A stretch of 64,000 nt of DNA, taken from assembly GCF_016741935.1 (NCBI RefSeq), contig NZ_JAERRG010000017.1, positions 180,850 to 244,849 on the forward strand, written 5' to 3'. The stretch is from Streptomyces endocoffeicus. GTDB lineage: Bacteria > Actinomycetota > Actinomycetes > Streptomycetales > Streptomycetaceae. The position numbers and the translations under genes were made by a program. Every line of letters begins with the position of its first letter. Within the stretch, counting starts at the first letter, position 1. The notes below the pieces were generated by a model. The model had not been told where the DNA came from and searched no databases. It was given only the letters and a program-made list of their open reading frames with translations. Shown here piece by piece: positions 42,480-50,720 of the stretch.

Positions 42480-43946
42480 GTGACGGTCCAGGACAACATC
42501 ACTGGTCCGCTGACCACGGAGTCCGGGGCTCCGGTGGCGGACAACCAGAACAGCGAGACGGCGGGCGTCGGCGGTCCGGTCCTCATCCAGGACCAGCACC
42601 TGATCGAGAAGCTCGCCCACTTCAACCGCGAGCGGATCCCGGAGCGGATCGTGCATGCGCGGGGCGCCGGTGCGTACGGCACCTTCACCGTGACCGCGGA
42701 TGTGACGGAGTACACCCGCGCGGCGTTCCTCTCCGAGGTCGGCAAGCAGACCGAGACGTTTCTGCGCTTCTCGACGGTGGCCGGCAGCCTCGGCTCGGCG
42801 GACGCGGTGCGCGACCCGCGCGGTTTCGCGCTGAAGTTCTACACCGAGGACGGCAACTACGACCTGGTCGGGAACAACACCCCGGTGTTCTTCATCAAGG
42901 ACGGCATCAAGTTCCCCGACTTCATCCACACCCAGAAGCGCGACCCGTACACCGGTTCGCAGGAGGCGGACAACGTCTGGGACTTCTGGGGGCTCTCGCC
43001 CGAGACCACCCACCAGGTGACCTGGCTGTTCGGCGACCGCGGCATCCCCGCCTCGTACCGCCACATGAACGGCTACGGTTCGCACACCTACCAGTGGAAC
43101 AACGCCGCGGGCGAGGTCTTCTGGGTGAAGTACCACTTCAAGACCGACCAGGGCATCAAGAACCTCACCGCCGCCGAGGCGGCCGAGACCTCCGGCCTGG
43201 ACCCCGACAGCCACCAGCGCGATCTGCGCGAGGCCATCGAGCGGGGTGACTTCCCGACCTGGACCGTGCAGGTGCAGATCATGCCGGCGGCCGACGCGGC
43301 GGACTACCGCTTCAACCCGTTCGACCTGACCAGGATCTGGCCGCACGAGGACTACCCGCCGATCGAGATCGGCAAGCTGGAGCTCAACCGCAACCCGCGG
43401 AACATCTTCGCCGAGGTCGAGCAGTCGGCCTTCTCGCCCGCCCACTTCGTGCCGGGCATCGGCCCGTCCCCGGACAAGATGCTCCAGGGCCGCCTGTTCG
43501 CGTACGGCGACGCCCACCGCTACCGCGTCGGCATCAACGCCGACCACCTGCCGGTGAACCGTCCGCACGCGGCGGAGGCGCGCACGTACGGCCGGGACGG
43601 CTTCATGTACGACGGCCGTCACGCGGGCGCCAAGAACTACGAGCCCAACAGCTTCGGCGGCCCGGCCGAGACCGGCCAGGCGCTGTGGCAGCCGTCCCCG
43701 GTGTCCGGACGGACCGGGGGCCACGAGGCCCCCTCGCACGCCGAGGACGACGACTTCGTCCAGGCGGGCAACCTCTACCGGCTGATGTCGGACGACGAGA
43801 AGGAGCGCCTGATCGAGAATCTGGCGCAGTCCATCGCCACGGTCTCCCGCGATGACATCGCACAGCGGGCGATCGAGAACTTCCGCAAGGCGGACGCCGA
43901 CTACGGCAAGCGGCTGGAGACCGCGGTCCAGGCCCTGCGCGGCTGA
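42480..43946 (+). CDS. katA: monofunctional heme catalase
   Basis: A 488-residue catalase of the small-subunit (clade 3) type that converts hydrogen peroxide to water and oxygen. Distal His in IPERIVHARGAGAYG, Asn in TPVFFIKDGIKFPDF, and proximal heme-Tyr signature RLFAYGDAHRYR are present; NADPH-binding residues fit the clade. GTG 42480 follows AGGAGG by a short spacer. The promoter contains a palindrome suited to the divergent Fur-type regulator. Elements are all intact, so it should be active. Confidence 0.95.
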   Translation: MTVQDNITGPLTTESGAPVADNQNSETAGVGGPVLIQDQHLIEKLAHFNRERIPERIVHARGAGAYGTFTVTADVTEYTRAAFLSEVGKQTETFLRFSTVAGSLGSADAVRDPRGFALKFYTEDGNYDLVGNNTPVFFIKDGIKFPDFIHTQKRDPYTGSQEADNVWDFWGLSPETTHQVTWLFGDRGIPASYRHMNGYGSHTYQWNNAAGEVFWVKYHFKTDQGIKNLTAAEAAETSGLDPDSHQRDLREAIERGDFPTWTVQVQIMPAADAADYRFNPFDLTRIWPHEDYPPIEIGKLELNRNPRNIFAEVEQSAFSPAHFVPGIGPSPDKMLQGRLFAYGDAHRYRVGINADHLPVNRPHAAEARTYGRDGFMYDGRHAGAKNYEPNSFGGPAETGQALWQPSPVSGRTGGHEAPSHAEDDDFVQAGNLYRLMSDDEKERLIENLAQSIATVSRDDIAQRAIENFRKADADYGKRLETAVQALRG

Positions 43947-43966
43947 CGGACGCTTGTCGTATTGAC

Positions 43967-44003
43967 CGAAGAGGCCGGACGCCGTTGGGCTCCGGCCTCT
44001 TCG
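43967..44003. terminator. bidirectional terminator between catalase and CBS genes
   Basis: 13-pair stem CGAAGAGGCCGGA (43967-43979) with its complement (43991-44003), 11-base loop, followed by TTTG. Confidence 0.9.
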
Positions 44004-44065
44004 TTTGCCGGTCGGTGTGCCGGTTGGTGTGCCGTTTTGTGTGCCGGGCGCGGTGCGCCAGGCCC

Positions 44066-44464
44066 TTACGCCGGTACGGGCTGGGGCGCCGGGGCCCAGC
44101 AGCGGATGATGTCGCGCACGGACACCACTCCGACCGGGTCGCCCGCGTCGAGGACGATCAGATGGCGGAAGCCGCCCTGGGACATCGCGCGGGCCGCCTC
44201 GTCCAGCGTCCACCCGGGGGCGGCGAAGACGACATCGGCGGTGGTGTGGTCGTGTGCGGCCTCCTGGTCGGGGTCCTGGCCCGCCCCCAGGGAGTTGAGG
44301 ATGTCGCGCTCGGTGAGAATCCCCAGGCCGCTGGTGTCGGGATCGAGCACGATGGCCGATCCCACCCGGCGGTCCGACATCAGCCGGGCGGCCTGGCGGA
44401 GCGTATGAGCGGGGCCGATGGTGAGGACCACCGAGCTCATGGCGTCACGGACGTGCATGGGCAT
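44066..44464 (-). CDS. CBS-domain pair protein
   Basis: A 132-residue protein made only of two CBS motifs (MHVRDAMSSVVLTIGPAHTLRQAARLM... GILTERDIL; then TADVVFAAPGWTLDEAARAM...GVVSVRDII), which bind adenine nucleotides and serve as energy or ligand sensors. Start: ATG 44464, eleven bases after AGGAGG; GTG 44476 is too close to that site. An A+T-rich pair of direct repeats upstream may regulate it. Partner unknown; convergent with the catalase gene. Confidence 0.85.
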   Translation of the reverse strand: MPMHVRDAMSSVVLTIGPAHTLRQAARLMSDRRVGSAIVLDPDTSGLGILTERDILNSLGAGQDPDQEAAHDHTTADVVFAAPGWTLDEAARAMSQGGFRHLIVLDAGDPVGVVSVRDIIRCWAPAPQPVPA

Positions 44465-44509
44465 GGATGGAGCCACCTCCTTGGTGAATCCCAGATCCCA
44501 TTAGAGAAA

Positions 44510-44553
44510 GGATTCACAAGTTCACAAGGTCCTGGATTCTCATGTTCACATGC
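44510..44553. promoter_or_regulatory. A+T-rich direct repeats upstream of the CBS gene
   Basis: GGATTCACAAGTTCACAAGG (44510-44529) and GGATTCTCATGTTCACATGC (44534-44553) match at most positions, 24 bases apart. On the minus strand they give two TTGTGAAC/CATGTGAAC boxes; TTGTGA then TAATGG with 18-base spacing forms a possible promoter. May be a binding site for an unknown regulator. Confidence 0.5.
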
Positions 44554-44647
44554 CTTGGTGGGTCCAACAAGGGCGCGCGGAAGCCGATCTGCCGCTTGAG
44601 CGCGCCCCGCGCTCCGGTTCATGCTCCGGCCAGCCCCGGAAGGCCGC

Positions 44648-45442
44648 TCAGGGCCGCAGGTAGTCCAGCATCACCCCGTGCAGCAGCCCATTGGACGCCG
44701 CCGCGTCGCCGCTGTTCGGGCCCGGTACGCCATCGAGTCCGGTGAAGCGGCCGCCCGCTTCCTGGACGATCACCGCGTTGGCCGCCATGTCCCACAGCGA
44801 CAATTCCGGTTCGGCGCAGATGTCCACCGAGCCCTCGGCCACCATCATGTACGGCCAGAAGTCGCCGTAGCCACGGGTGCGCCAGCAGGCGCGGGTGAGA
44901 TCGAGGAAGCCGTTCAGCCTGCCGCGCTCCTCCCAGCCGCTGAGCGAGGAGTACGCGAACGAGGCGTCGGACAGGTTGCTCACCTTCGAGACCGCGAGCC
45001 GGCTCGCGGAGGACAGGCTGCGCCCGGTGTACGCCCCGAGCCCCTCGGCGGCCCACCAGCGCCGTCCCAGCGCCGGTGCGGAGACCACCCCTACCACCGG
45101 CCGGTCGCCGCCCTCACCGCGCTCCATGAGGGCGATCAGGGTGGCCCAGACGGGGACCCCGCGTACGTAGTTCTTGGTGCCGTCGATCGGGTCGACCACC
45201 CAGCGCCGCGGACCGCTGCCCTCGCTGCCGAACTCCTCGCCGAGCACCGCGTCGCGCGGCCGGGCGCGCTGGAGCGAGGTGCGGATCAGCTCCTCGGCCG
45301 CCTTGTCGGCCTCGCTCACCGGCGTCATATCGGGTTTTGTCTCGACCTTGAGGTCGAGCGCCTTGAACCGCTCCATCGTGGTCGCGTCGGCGGCGTCGGC
45401 GAGAACATGGCCGAGACGCAGGTCATCGTGGTAGTCGGGCAT
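44648..45442 (-). CDS. hisN: histidinol-phosphatase, inositol monophosphatase family
   Basis: A 264-residue Mg-dependent phosphatase with the IMPase motifs EEFGSEG (metal Glu), VVDPIDGTKNYVRG and WDMAANAVIVQEAGG. The sequence (MPDYHDDLRLGHVLADAAD) matches the HisN type that dephosphorylates L-histidinol phosphate in actinobacterial histidine synthesis; inositol or other sugar phosphates cannot be excluded. ATG 45442 is preceded by TACTGT and six bases, a leaderless arrangement. Divergent from the TetR gene. Confidence 0.85.
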   Translation of the reverse strand: MPDYHDDLRLGHVLADAADATTMERFKALDLKVETKPDMTPVSEADKAAEELIRTSLQRARPRDAVLGEEFGSEGSGPRRWVVDPIDGTKNYVRGVPVWATLIALMERGEGGDRPVVGVVSAPALGRRWWAAEGLGAYTGRSLSSASRLAVSKVSNLSDASFAYSSLSGWEERGRLNGFLDLTRACWRTRGYGDFWPYMMVAEGSVDICAEPELSLWDMAANAVIVQEAGGRFTGLDGVPGPNSGDAAASNGLLHGVMLDYLRP

Positions 45443-45454
45443 GGCCGAACAGTA
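45440..45454 (-). promoter_or_regulatory. putative leaderless promoter of hisN
   Basis: Minus strand TACTGT (45449-45454), six bases, ATG (45440-45442). Confidence 0.5.
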
Positions 45455-45558
45455 TCGACAGGAAAAGACGCGGAGCTACACGACTCCACAACGACCAGGG
45501 GACTTCGGCTGGACGGCCCGCACGTGCGGGGCTCTTGCGCGGGGCTCTTGACTTCATC

Positions 45559-45571
45559 TGGCGGTCCGTCA
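45559..45571. promoter_or_regulatory. palindrome upstream of the TetR gene
   Basis: TGGCGG-T-CCGTCA, a 6-1-6 inverted repeat with one mismatch, 60 bases before the TetR start. A candidate TetR operator. Confidence 0.4.
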
Positions 45572-45630
45572 ATTCTGTCGGGCACATGCCGGGGGCCGGG
45601 AGGCGGCGATGCCCGCTCTGGGAGGCGACG

Positions 45631-46218
45631 ATGCCCGCAGCGCGTGAATCCTTACTCGACGCGGCCTTCACCGCGCTCGAGCGCCGTCCGTGGGCGAGGG
45701 TGAAGATGTCCGAGGTCGCGGCGGCGGCCGGGGTCTCCCGGCAGACCCTCTACAACGAGTTCGGCAGCAAGGAGGGCCTCGCCCGCGCTCTGGTGCGGCG
45801 CGAGGCCGACGCGTATCTGCGCGGGGTCGAGCGGGCGCTGTCCGGGGTGTCCGGCGCGGCGGCCCCCAGGGAGCGGCTGGCCGCCGCGGCGGTGTGGACG
45901 GTCCGTTCGGCGACCGAGAACCCGCTGGTGCGGGCGGTGCTCACGGGCTGCTGGAACGAGCGGCTGCCGACGTCCGTGACGTCCGTGACGTCCGTAAGGG
46001 CGGCACCGCCGGGGGAGCCGGAGCCGCTGCCCGCGCCGGGCGAGCTGATCGGCGAGGCGCGGGACCGGGCGGTGCGGCTGCTGGAGGGCGACTGGCCGCC
46101 CGGCGCGGTCGAGCTGCCGCTTGCCTGTGAGGCGGTTGCCAGGCTGGCCCTGTCGTACGTGGTGTCGCCTGCCCCGGCGGCGGATGTGGCCCGTATGGTG
46201 CGCACCGTGCTTGCCTGA
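45631..46218 (+). CDS. TetR/AcrR family transcriptional regulator
   Basis: A 195-residue regulator with the N-terminal TetR helix-turn-helix (SLLDAAFTALERRPWARVKMSEVAAAAGVSRQTLYNEFGSKEG region). The C-terminal ligand domain has no informative motif. Start ATG 45631 has GGGAGG upstream; ATG 45586 is in frame but less well placed. A small palindrome upstream may be its operator. Within the coding region, GTCCGTGAC is repeated three times (about 45971-45994), giving a TSVTSVTSV stretch. The SMR pump 540 bases downstream on the other strand could be a target, which is a guess. Confidence 0.85.
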   Translation: MPAARESLLDAAFTALERRPWARVKMSEVAAAAGVSRQTLYNEFGSKEGLARALVRREADAYLRGVERALSGVSGAAAPRERLAAAAVWTVRSATENPLVRAVLTGCWNERLPTSVTSVTSVRAAPPGEPEPLPAPGELIGEARDRAVRLLEGDWPPGAVELPLACEAVARLALSYVVSPAPAADVARMVRTVLA

Positions 46219-46239
46219 GCCGGCCCGGGGGGTACGGGG

Positions 46240-46745
46240 CGCCTGGCGGATCGTGCCGCCTGGCGGATCGTGCCGCCTGCGGCGGGCATTTCCCCTCCCC
46301 GCCCCTTCCCTCAACTGGGGCTCCGCCCCAGCCCCCGGGACCCGGGGGCGAAGCCCCTGCCACGTGGCGGAGCCGCATGGCGATGCTTTCCCCTACCCGC
46401 CCCTTCCCGACACCTGACGATATGCGGCTCCGGCCGCGTGGGGGGCTCCGCCCCTGGACCCCGCCATGCGGCGCGGAGCCCCGCCATGCGGCGCGGAGCC
46501 CCGCCATGCGGCGCGGAGCCGCGTATCGATGCCGCGAGAAGGGGCGGTGCCCCCGCCGCGTGGCGCGGAGGCGCATGTCGATGCCGATGGAAGGGGCGGA
46601 GGCCCGGTTCGGGGTCCGGGGCGGAGCCCCACCGCGCGGCGGAGCCGCATATCGATGCCGGGGTCTGGGGCGGAGCCCCAGTTTCGGGAAGGGGCGGGGA
46701 GGGGAACGGCCCGCCGCAGGCGTCGGGATCCGTCCGCCACTCCCC
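46240..46745. repeat. intergenic element bounded by inverted GC-rich repeats, with internal tandem repeats
   Basis: No gene is supported in 46219-46760. The left end (about 46260-46326) and right end (about 46672-46745, inverted) share GGATC(G/C)-x-CGCCTGCGGCGGG, TCCCCTCCCCGCCCCTTCCC and CTGGGGCTCCGCCCCAG. Inside are a 17-base direct repeat (46240, 46257), three exact 20-base units (46461, 46481, 46501) and four GCGGAGCCGCAT-TCGATG-type elements. No transposase; terminal inversion suggests a non-autonomous or structural element. Confidence 0.7.
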
Positions 46746-46760
46746 AAGGGGCCCATGGGC

Positions 46761-47084
46761 TCAGTGGGCCGAGCCGGAGAGCTGGAGTCCTATCACGCCG
46801 ACGATCACCAGCGTGATGGAGATGACCTTGAGCGTGGAGACGAGGTCGCCGAGGAAGACCATGCCGTAGATCGCGGTCCCGGCGGCCCCGATCCCCGTCC
46901 ACACCGCGTACGCGGGCCCCACGTCGAGCTTCTTCAGGGACAGCGTCAGCAGCCCGAAGCTGCCGAGTGCGAACGCGCAGAAGGCGATGGTCGGCCAGAG
47001 GCGGGTGAAGCCGTGTGAGAGCTTGAGGCAGACGGCGAAGCCGGTTTCGAGTAGCCCGGCGACGACGACCAGCAGCCACGCCAT
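46761..47084 (-). CDS. small multidrug resistance (SMR) family transporter, Gdx/SugE-like
   Basis: A 107-residue, four-helix inner-membrane exporter. The membrane-embedded Glu is in VVAGLLETGFAVCLKLSHGF, and VGPAYAVWTGIGAAG is the SMR core; the KxSHGF pattern is closer to SugE/Gdx guanidinium exporters than to EmrE. Works as a proton-coupled dimer; no paired subunit gene is adjacent. ATG 47084 has GGAGGG eight bases upstream. The 300 bases before it hold dispersed repeats; I found no convincing guanidine riboswitch. Confidence 0.9.
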   Translation of the reverse strand: MAWLLVVVAGLLETGFAVCLKLSHGFTRLWPTIAFCAFALGSFGLLTLSLKKLDVGPAYAVWTGIGAAGTAIYGMVFLGDLVSTLKVISITLVIVGVIGLQLSGSAH

Positions 47085-47207
47085 AGAGATGCCCTCCCGT
47101 GCCGCCGTGGGCTGCCGTCGCCCGGGGCATCCCCGGTCGCCTGGATTGCTTGATGTGATTATCCATTTACCGCCCGGATGGAGCGGCAAACACGCTCCCC
47201 AGGGGTG

Positions 47208-47336
47208 TCCGGTGGATCGTGACGCCTGCGGCGGGTTGTTCCCCTCCCCGCCCCTTCCCACGCAGCGTCGATGTGCGGCTCCGCCGCGTGGGCGACCGGC
47301 CACGACGGCGCCGCAGGCGATCGACGGCAGGTCGGG
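47208..47336. repeat. two dispersed repeats in the SMR-rsgA gap
   Basis: 47208-47262 is a third, single copy of the GATCGTG-x-CGCCTGCGGCGGG...TCCCCTCCCCGCCCC sequence that bounds the 46.2 and 58.5 kb elements; 47284-47336 is the inverted copy of the 41.6 kb repeat. Together they fill the 306-base gap, which has no gene. Confidence 0.6.
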
Positions 47337-47390
47337 GCGCTTTCGCGGGGCAGGGCACTTTCACAGGTCAGGGCGGTTCCAGCGGAGCGC

Positions 47391-48398
47391 TTAGTCGCCC
47401 TCCCGCCGCTCGCGGGTGGCCAGCAGCCGCCGCAGGGAGTAGAGCCGGGCCGGTTCGGCGTGGCCGTCGGCCACCCACTGGTCCAGCGCGCAGTCCGGCT
47501 CGTCGTGGCTGCAGGCGCGCGGACAGCCCTCGGTGCCAGGCTCCAGGTCCGGGAAGGCGTGGATGACCCGCGCCGGGTCCACGTGGTGCAGCCCGAAGGA
47601 CCGTACGCCCGGGGTGTCGATCACCCACCCCTTGGCGTCCGGCAGGGGCAGCGCGAGCGCGGAGGTGGTGGTGTGGCGGCCGCGGCCGGTGACCGCGTTC
47701 ACCCGGCCGGTGGCCCGCTGGCGGTCCGGGACCAGCGCGTTCACCAACGTGGTCTTGCCCACGCCCGAGTGGCCGACGAAGACGGTGATCCGGTCCGTCA
47801 GCCGCTCCCGCACCTGGTCGGCGGCGTCGCCGTCGGCCAGTTCGTCGCGGCTGGTGACGACATAGGGGACGCCGAGCGCCTCATAGGTCTTCAGCATGTC
47901 GTCGGCGGGCGCCAGATCGGACTTGGTGAGGACGAGCAGCGGCTCCAGGCCCGCGTCGAAGGCGGCCACCAGACACCGGTCGATCAGCCGCGGGCGCGGC
48001 TCGGGATCGGCCAGGGCGGTCACGATCGCGAGCTGGTCGGCGTTGGCGACCACCACCCGCTCGTACGGATCGTCGTCGTCGGCGGTCCGGCGCAGGACGG
48101 AGGAGCGCTCCTCGACCCGGACGATCCGGGCGAGCGTGTCCTTGTCGCCGGAGAGATCCCCGACGACCGCGACCCGGTCGCCGACCACGACGCCCTTACG
48201 GCCGAGTTCGCGGGCCTTCATGGCGGTGATGGTGCGGTCCTCGACCAGGACCGTGAGCCGGCCGCGGTCGATCGTCAGCACGAATCCCTCGGCGGCGTCC
48301 TCGTGTTTGGGGCGGATGTTGGTGCGCGGCCGGTTGCCCTTGCGGTTGGGGCGGATCCGAACGTCGTCCTCGTCGGTGTGCTTGCCGTAGCGGCGCAT
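47391..48398 (-). CDS. rsgA: ribosome small-subunit-dependent GTPase RsgA
   Basis: A 335-residue circularly permuted GTPase that helps mature the 30S subunit. G-motif order is permuted: TKSD (G4) precedes GHSGVGKTTL (G1) and DTPGVRSFG (G3). An N-terminal OB fold and the C-terminal zinc knuckle CPRACSHDEPDC complete the family architecture. It starts 12 bases after aroA's stop on the same strand, so the two are an operon. Confidence 0.95.
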   Translation of the reverse strand: MRRYGKHTDEDDVRIRPNRKGNRPRTNIRPKHEDAAEGFVLTIDRGRLTVLVEDRTITAMKARELGRKGVVVGDRVAVVGDLSGDKDTLARIVRVEERSSVLRRTADDDDPYERVVVANADQLAIVTALADPEPRPRLIDRCLVAAFDAGLEPLLVLTKSDLAPADDMLKTYEALGVPYVVTSRDELADGDAADQVRERLTDRITVFVGHSGVGKTTLVNALVPDRQRATGRVNAVTGRGRHTTTSALALPLPDAKGWVIDTPGVRSFGLHHVDPARVIHAFPDLEPGTEGCPRACSHDEPDCALDQWVADGHAEPARLYSLRRLLATRERREGD

Positions 48399-48410
48399 GA
48401 GTCCAGGCTC

Positions 48411-49787
48411 TCAGGATCTCCGCGCCGAGGTCGTCGTCGCGTCGAGCATGCCGGTCCACAGACCGGGGAAGTCGGGGAGGGTCTTGGCGGTGGTCGCCAC
48501 GTTCTCGACCTGCACGCCGTCGACGGCCAGGCCGAGCACTGCGGCGGCGGTGGCCAGCCGGTGGTCCTCGTAGGTGTGGAAGATCCCGCCGTGCAGCGGG
48601 CGCGGGCGGATCCGCAGGCCGTCCTCGGTCTCGGTGACGTCGCCGCCCAGCTCGTTGATCTCCTTGGCGAGGGCGGCGAGCCGGTCGGTCTCGTGGAGCC
48701 GCAGATGCGCGATGCCGCGCAGCACCGACTCGGAGCCGGCCAGCGCCGCGACCGCCGCGATCACCGGGGTGAGCTCGCCGACCTCGTGCAGGTCGGCGTC
48801 GATCCCGGTGATCCGGCCCGTTCCGGTGAAGGTCAGACCGGTGTCGGTGAGCTCGCAGGAACCGCCCATCTCGGTGAAGATCCGGCGCAGTTCGTCCCCG
48901 GGCTGGGTGGTGCGCTCCGGCCAGTCCGGGATCGTCACCCGGCCGCCGGTGACCAGGGCGGCGGCCAGGAACGGCGCCGCGTTGGACAGATCGGGCTCGA
49001 CGACCAGGTCGCGGCCGAGCAGCGCGCTGGGCGCCACCCGCCAGACGCCCCGCTCGCCGCCCGCCTCCGGGGTGTCCACCCGCGCGCCCGCCGCGCGCAG
49101 CATGTCCACGGTCATCCGGATGTGCGGCAGGGAGGGCAGCGCGGCGCCGGTGTGACGTACCTCGACGCCCTGGTTGAAGCGCGGCGCGGACAGCAGCAGC
49201 GCGCTCACGAACTGGGAGGACGACGAGGCGTCGACGCGGACCGGGCCGCCGTCCAGCGCCCCGCCGCCGTGCACGGTCATCGGCAGCGCGCCGCGGCCGT
49301 CGTCGTCGATGCGGGCGCCCAGGGCGCGCAGCGCGTCGATCACGCCGTGCAGCGGGCGCTCGTGGGAGCGGGGGTCGCCGTCGAAGTGGACGGGGCCGTC
49401 GGCCAGGGCGGCGACCGGCGGCAGGAAGCGCATCACGGTGCCGGCGTTGCCGACGTCGATGGTGGCCGGGCCGTGCAGCCCCGCCGGGATGACCCGCCAG
49501 GCCTCTCCGCCGCCGGAGGGGCCGCCGGAGCCGAGGGCGCCGTCGGACACCGTCTCCTCGATGCCGACGCCCATGGCGCGCAGGGCGGCGGCCATCAGGA
49601 GGGTGTCGCGGGAGCGGAGCGGGCGGCGCAGCCAGCCGGGTTCGGCGGCGAGCGCGGCCAGGATCAGACCGCGGTTGGTAACCGACTTGGATCCGGGCAC
49701 GGTGACGGTCGCGTCGACCGCTCCGTCGGCGGTCGGAGCGGGCCAGAGGGCGGTGTGGTCGCCCGGGGAGGTCTCAATGCCGGTCAT
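48411..49787 (-). CDS. aroA: 3-phosphoshikimate 1-carboxyvinyltransferase (EPSP synthase)
   Basis: A 458-residue shikimate-pathway enzyme that joins phosphoenolpyruvate to shikimate 3-phosphate. Substrate-site motifs are VPGSKSVTNRGLILAALA near residue 30, GNAGTVMRFLPPVAAL (PEP loop), and the C-terminal KESDRL-like LHETDRLAALAKEI and YEDHRLATAAAV. Start ATG 49787 is preceded by TAAAGT and seven bases, a leaderless pattern, with no good ribosome site. Cotranscribed with rsgA. Confidence 0.94.
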   Translation of the reverse strand: MTGIETSPGDHTALWPAPTADGAVDATVTVPGSKSVTNRGLILAALAAEPGWLRRPLRSRDTLLMAAALRAMGVGIEETVSDGALGSGGPSGGGEAWRVIPAGLHGPATIDVGNAGTVMRFLPPVAALADGPVHFDGDPRSHERPLHGVIDALRALGARIDDDGRGALPMTVHGGGALDGGPVRVDASSSSQFVSALLLSAPRFNQGVEVRHTGAALPSLPHIRMTVDMLRAAGARVDTPEAGGERGVWRVAPSALLGRDLVVEPDLSNAAPFLAAALVTGGRVTIPDWPERTTQPGDELRRIFTEMGGSCELTDTGLTFTGTGRITGIDADLHEVGELTPVIAAVAALAGSESVLRGIAHLRLHETDRLAALAKEINELGGDVTETEDGLRIRPRPLHGGIFHTYEDHRLATAAAVLGLAVDGVQVENVATTAKTLPDFPGLWTGMLDATTTSARRS

Positions 49788-49800
49788 GGGTCTCACTTTA
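49785..49800 (-). promoter_or_regulatory. putative leaderless promoter of aroA-rsgA
   Basis: Minus-strand TAAAGT (49795-49800), seven bases, ATG (49785-49787). Confidence 0.5.
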
Positions 49801-49912
49801 GTGGTTCGCCCGGAGTGCCAATCTTGATCGAAAGTGGCGAAACCCAGTCGAAACACGGCGCTGCTACAAGACGTCCACGAGATGCCGACGGTGGCGCGCC
49901 GGGCGCTCGTAC

Positions 49913-49975
49913 GGGGTCACGGTCCCAGCGGCCGGGGTGACAGTCCCAGCGGCCGGGGTCACAGCCCCAGCAGCC
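49913..49975. repeat. 21-base tandem repeat across the stop of the M50 protease gene
   Basis: Three units at 49913, 49934 and 49955, each GGGGT(C/G)AC(A/G)G(T/C)CCCAGC-type. The third encodes the last residues and stop (49959-49961) of the minus-strand gene; the other two repeat the same seven codons past the stop. Confidence 0.9.
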
Positions 49976-50672
49976 AGCGCCCTCCGGCGAGCAGCGAACA
50001 CAGCGAGACCACGTGGAAGAGCAGCAGCCAGGCGCCGGCCGGAATGCCCGTCAGCCGGGCGAGCTGGTCGGGGTCGGAGTCGTACGCGCCGCCGTGACGG
50101 CGCTTGCGCTGGAGCTCGAAGGCCGGACGCACGCCCCCCAGGAGGAGGAACCACACCACGGCATACGCGAACCCCGCCTGGACGTCCGGCCCGGTCAGCC
50201 AGGAGACGAGGAAGAAGGCGGCCCCGCTGATGACGACCGTAAGGACGCCATAGGCGTTGCGGATCATCACCAGCATCGCGACCAGCAGCGCCGTCGTCCC
50301 CCACAGCAGCAAGGTGATGTGGTTCGCCGCCAGCAGCCAGGCGCCGCCGAGGCCCAGCAGGGACGGGGCGGTGTAGCCGGACGCCGCGGTGAGGATCATG
50401 CCCAGGCCCGTGGGCTTGCCCCGCGAGACGGTCAGCCCGGAGGTGTCCGAGTGCAGCCGTATGCCGTCCAGCCGCCGCCCGCTGAGCACGGCGACCACGG
50501 CGTGGCCGCCCTCGTGGGCGATGGTGATGGCGTTACGGGCTATGCGCCACGCCGTGCGGAAGACCACGACCGCGAACGCGATCACGCCGGTGGAGACGAC
50601 CAGCCAGGTGGTGGGGTCGGGCTGGGAACCGGTCACCCGGTCCCACAGATCGGCGGCGTTCGTTGCGTCCAT
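49959..50672 (-). CDS. M50 (site-2-protease-like) membrane metallopeptidase
   Basis: A 237-residue integral membrane protein with the zinc motif IAHEGGHAVVAVLSG (HEGGH, about residues 53-57) inside a membrane helix, followed by a GLTVSRG loop and about five further hydrophobic helices. This is the short M50B form common in Streptomyces; no PDZ domain. Likely cleaves a membrane-spanning substrate, unknown. ATG 50672 with GAGGAG upstream. Divergent from the SRAP gene. Confidence 0.85.
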   Translation of the reverse strand: MDATNAADLWDRVTGSQPDPTTWLVVSTGVIAFAVVVFRTAWRIARNAITIAHEGGHAVVAVLSGRRLDGIRLHSDTSGLTVSRGKPTGLGMILTAASGYTAPSLLGLGGAWLLAANHITLLLWGTTALLVAMLVMIRNAYGVLTVVISGAAFFLVSWLTGPDVQAGFAYAVVWFLLLGGVRPAFELQRKRRHGGAYDSDPDQLARLTGIPAGAWLLLFHVVSLCSLLAGGRWLLGL

Positions 50673-50720
50673 GTGCGGGCGGCTCCTCGCGTCGGTAGGG
50701 GTCGTGGCAGTGTGGCACCT

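Noticed and set aside
42390..44213. 607-codon minus-strand frame over the catalase gene
   Set aside because: Catalase motifs are unmistakable on the plus strand; the minus frame would cross the catalase promoter and terminator.
47085..47160. Guanidine-II (mini-ykkC) riboswitch before the SMR gene
   Set aside because: One hairpin with an ACGG loop can be drawn, but a convincing second hairpin is missing; covariance search needed.
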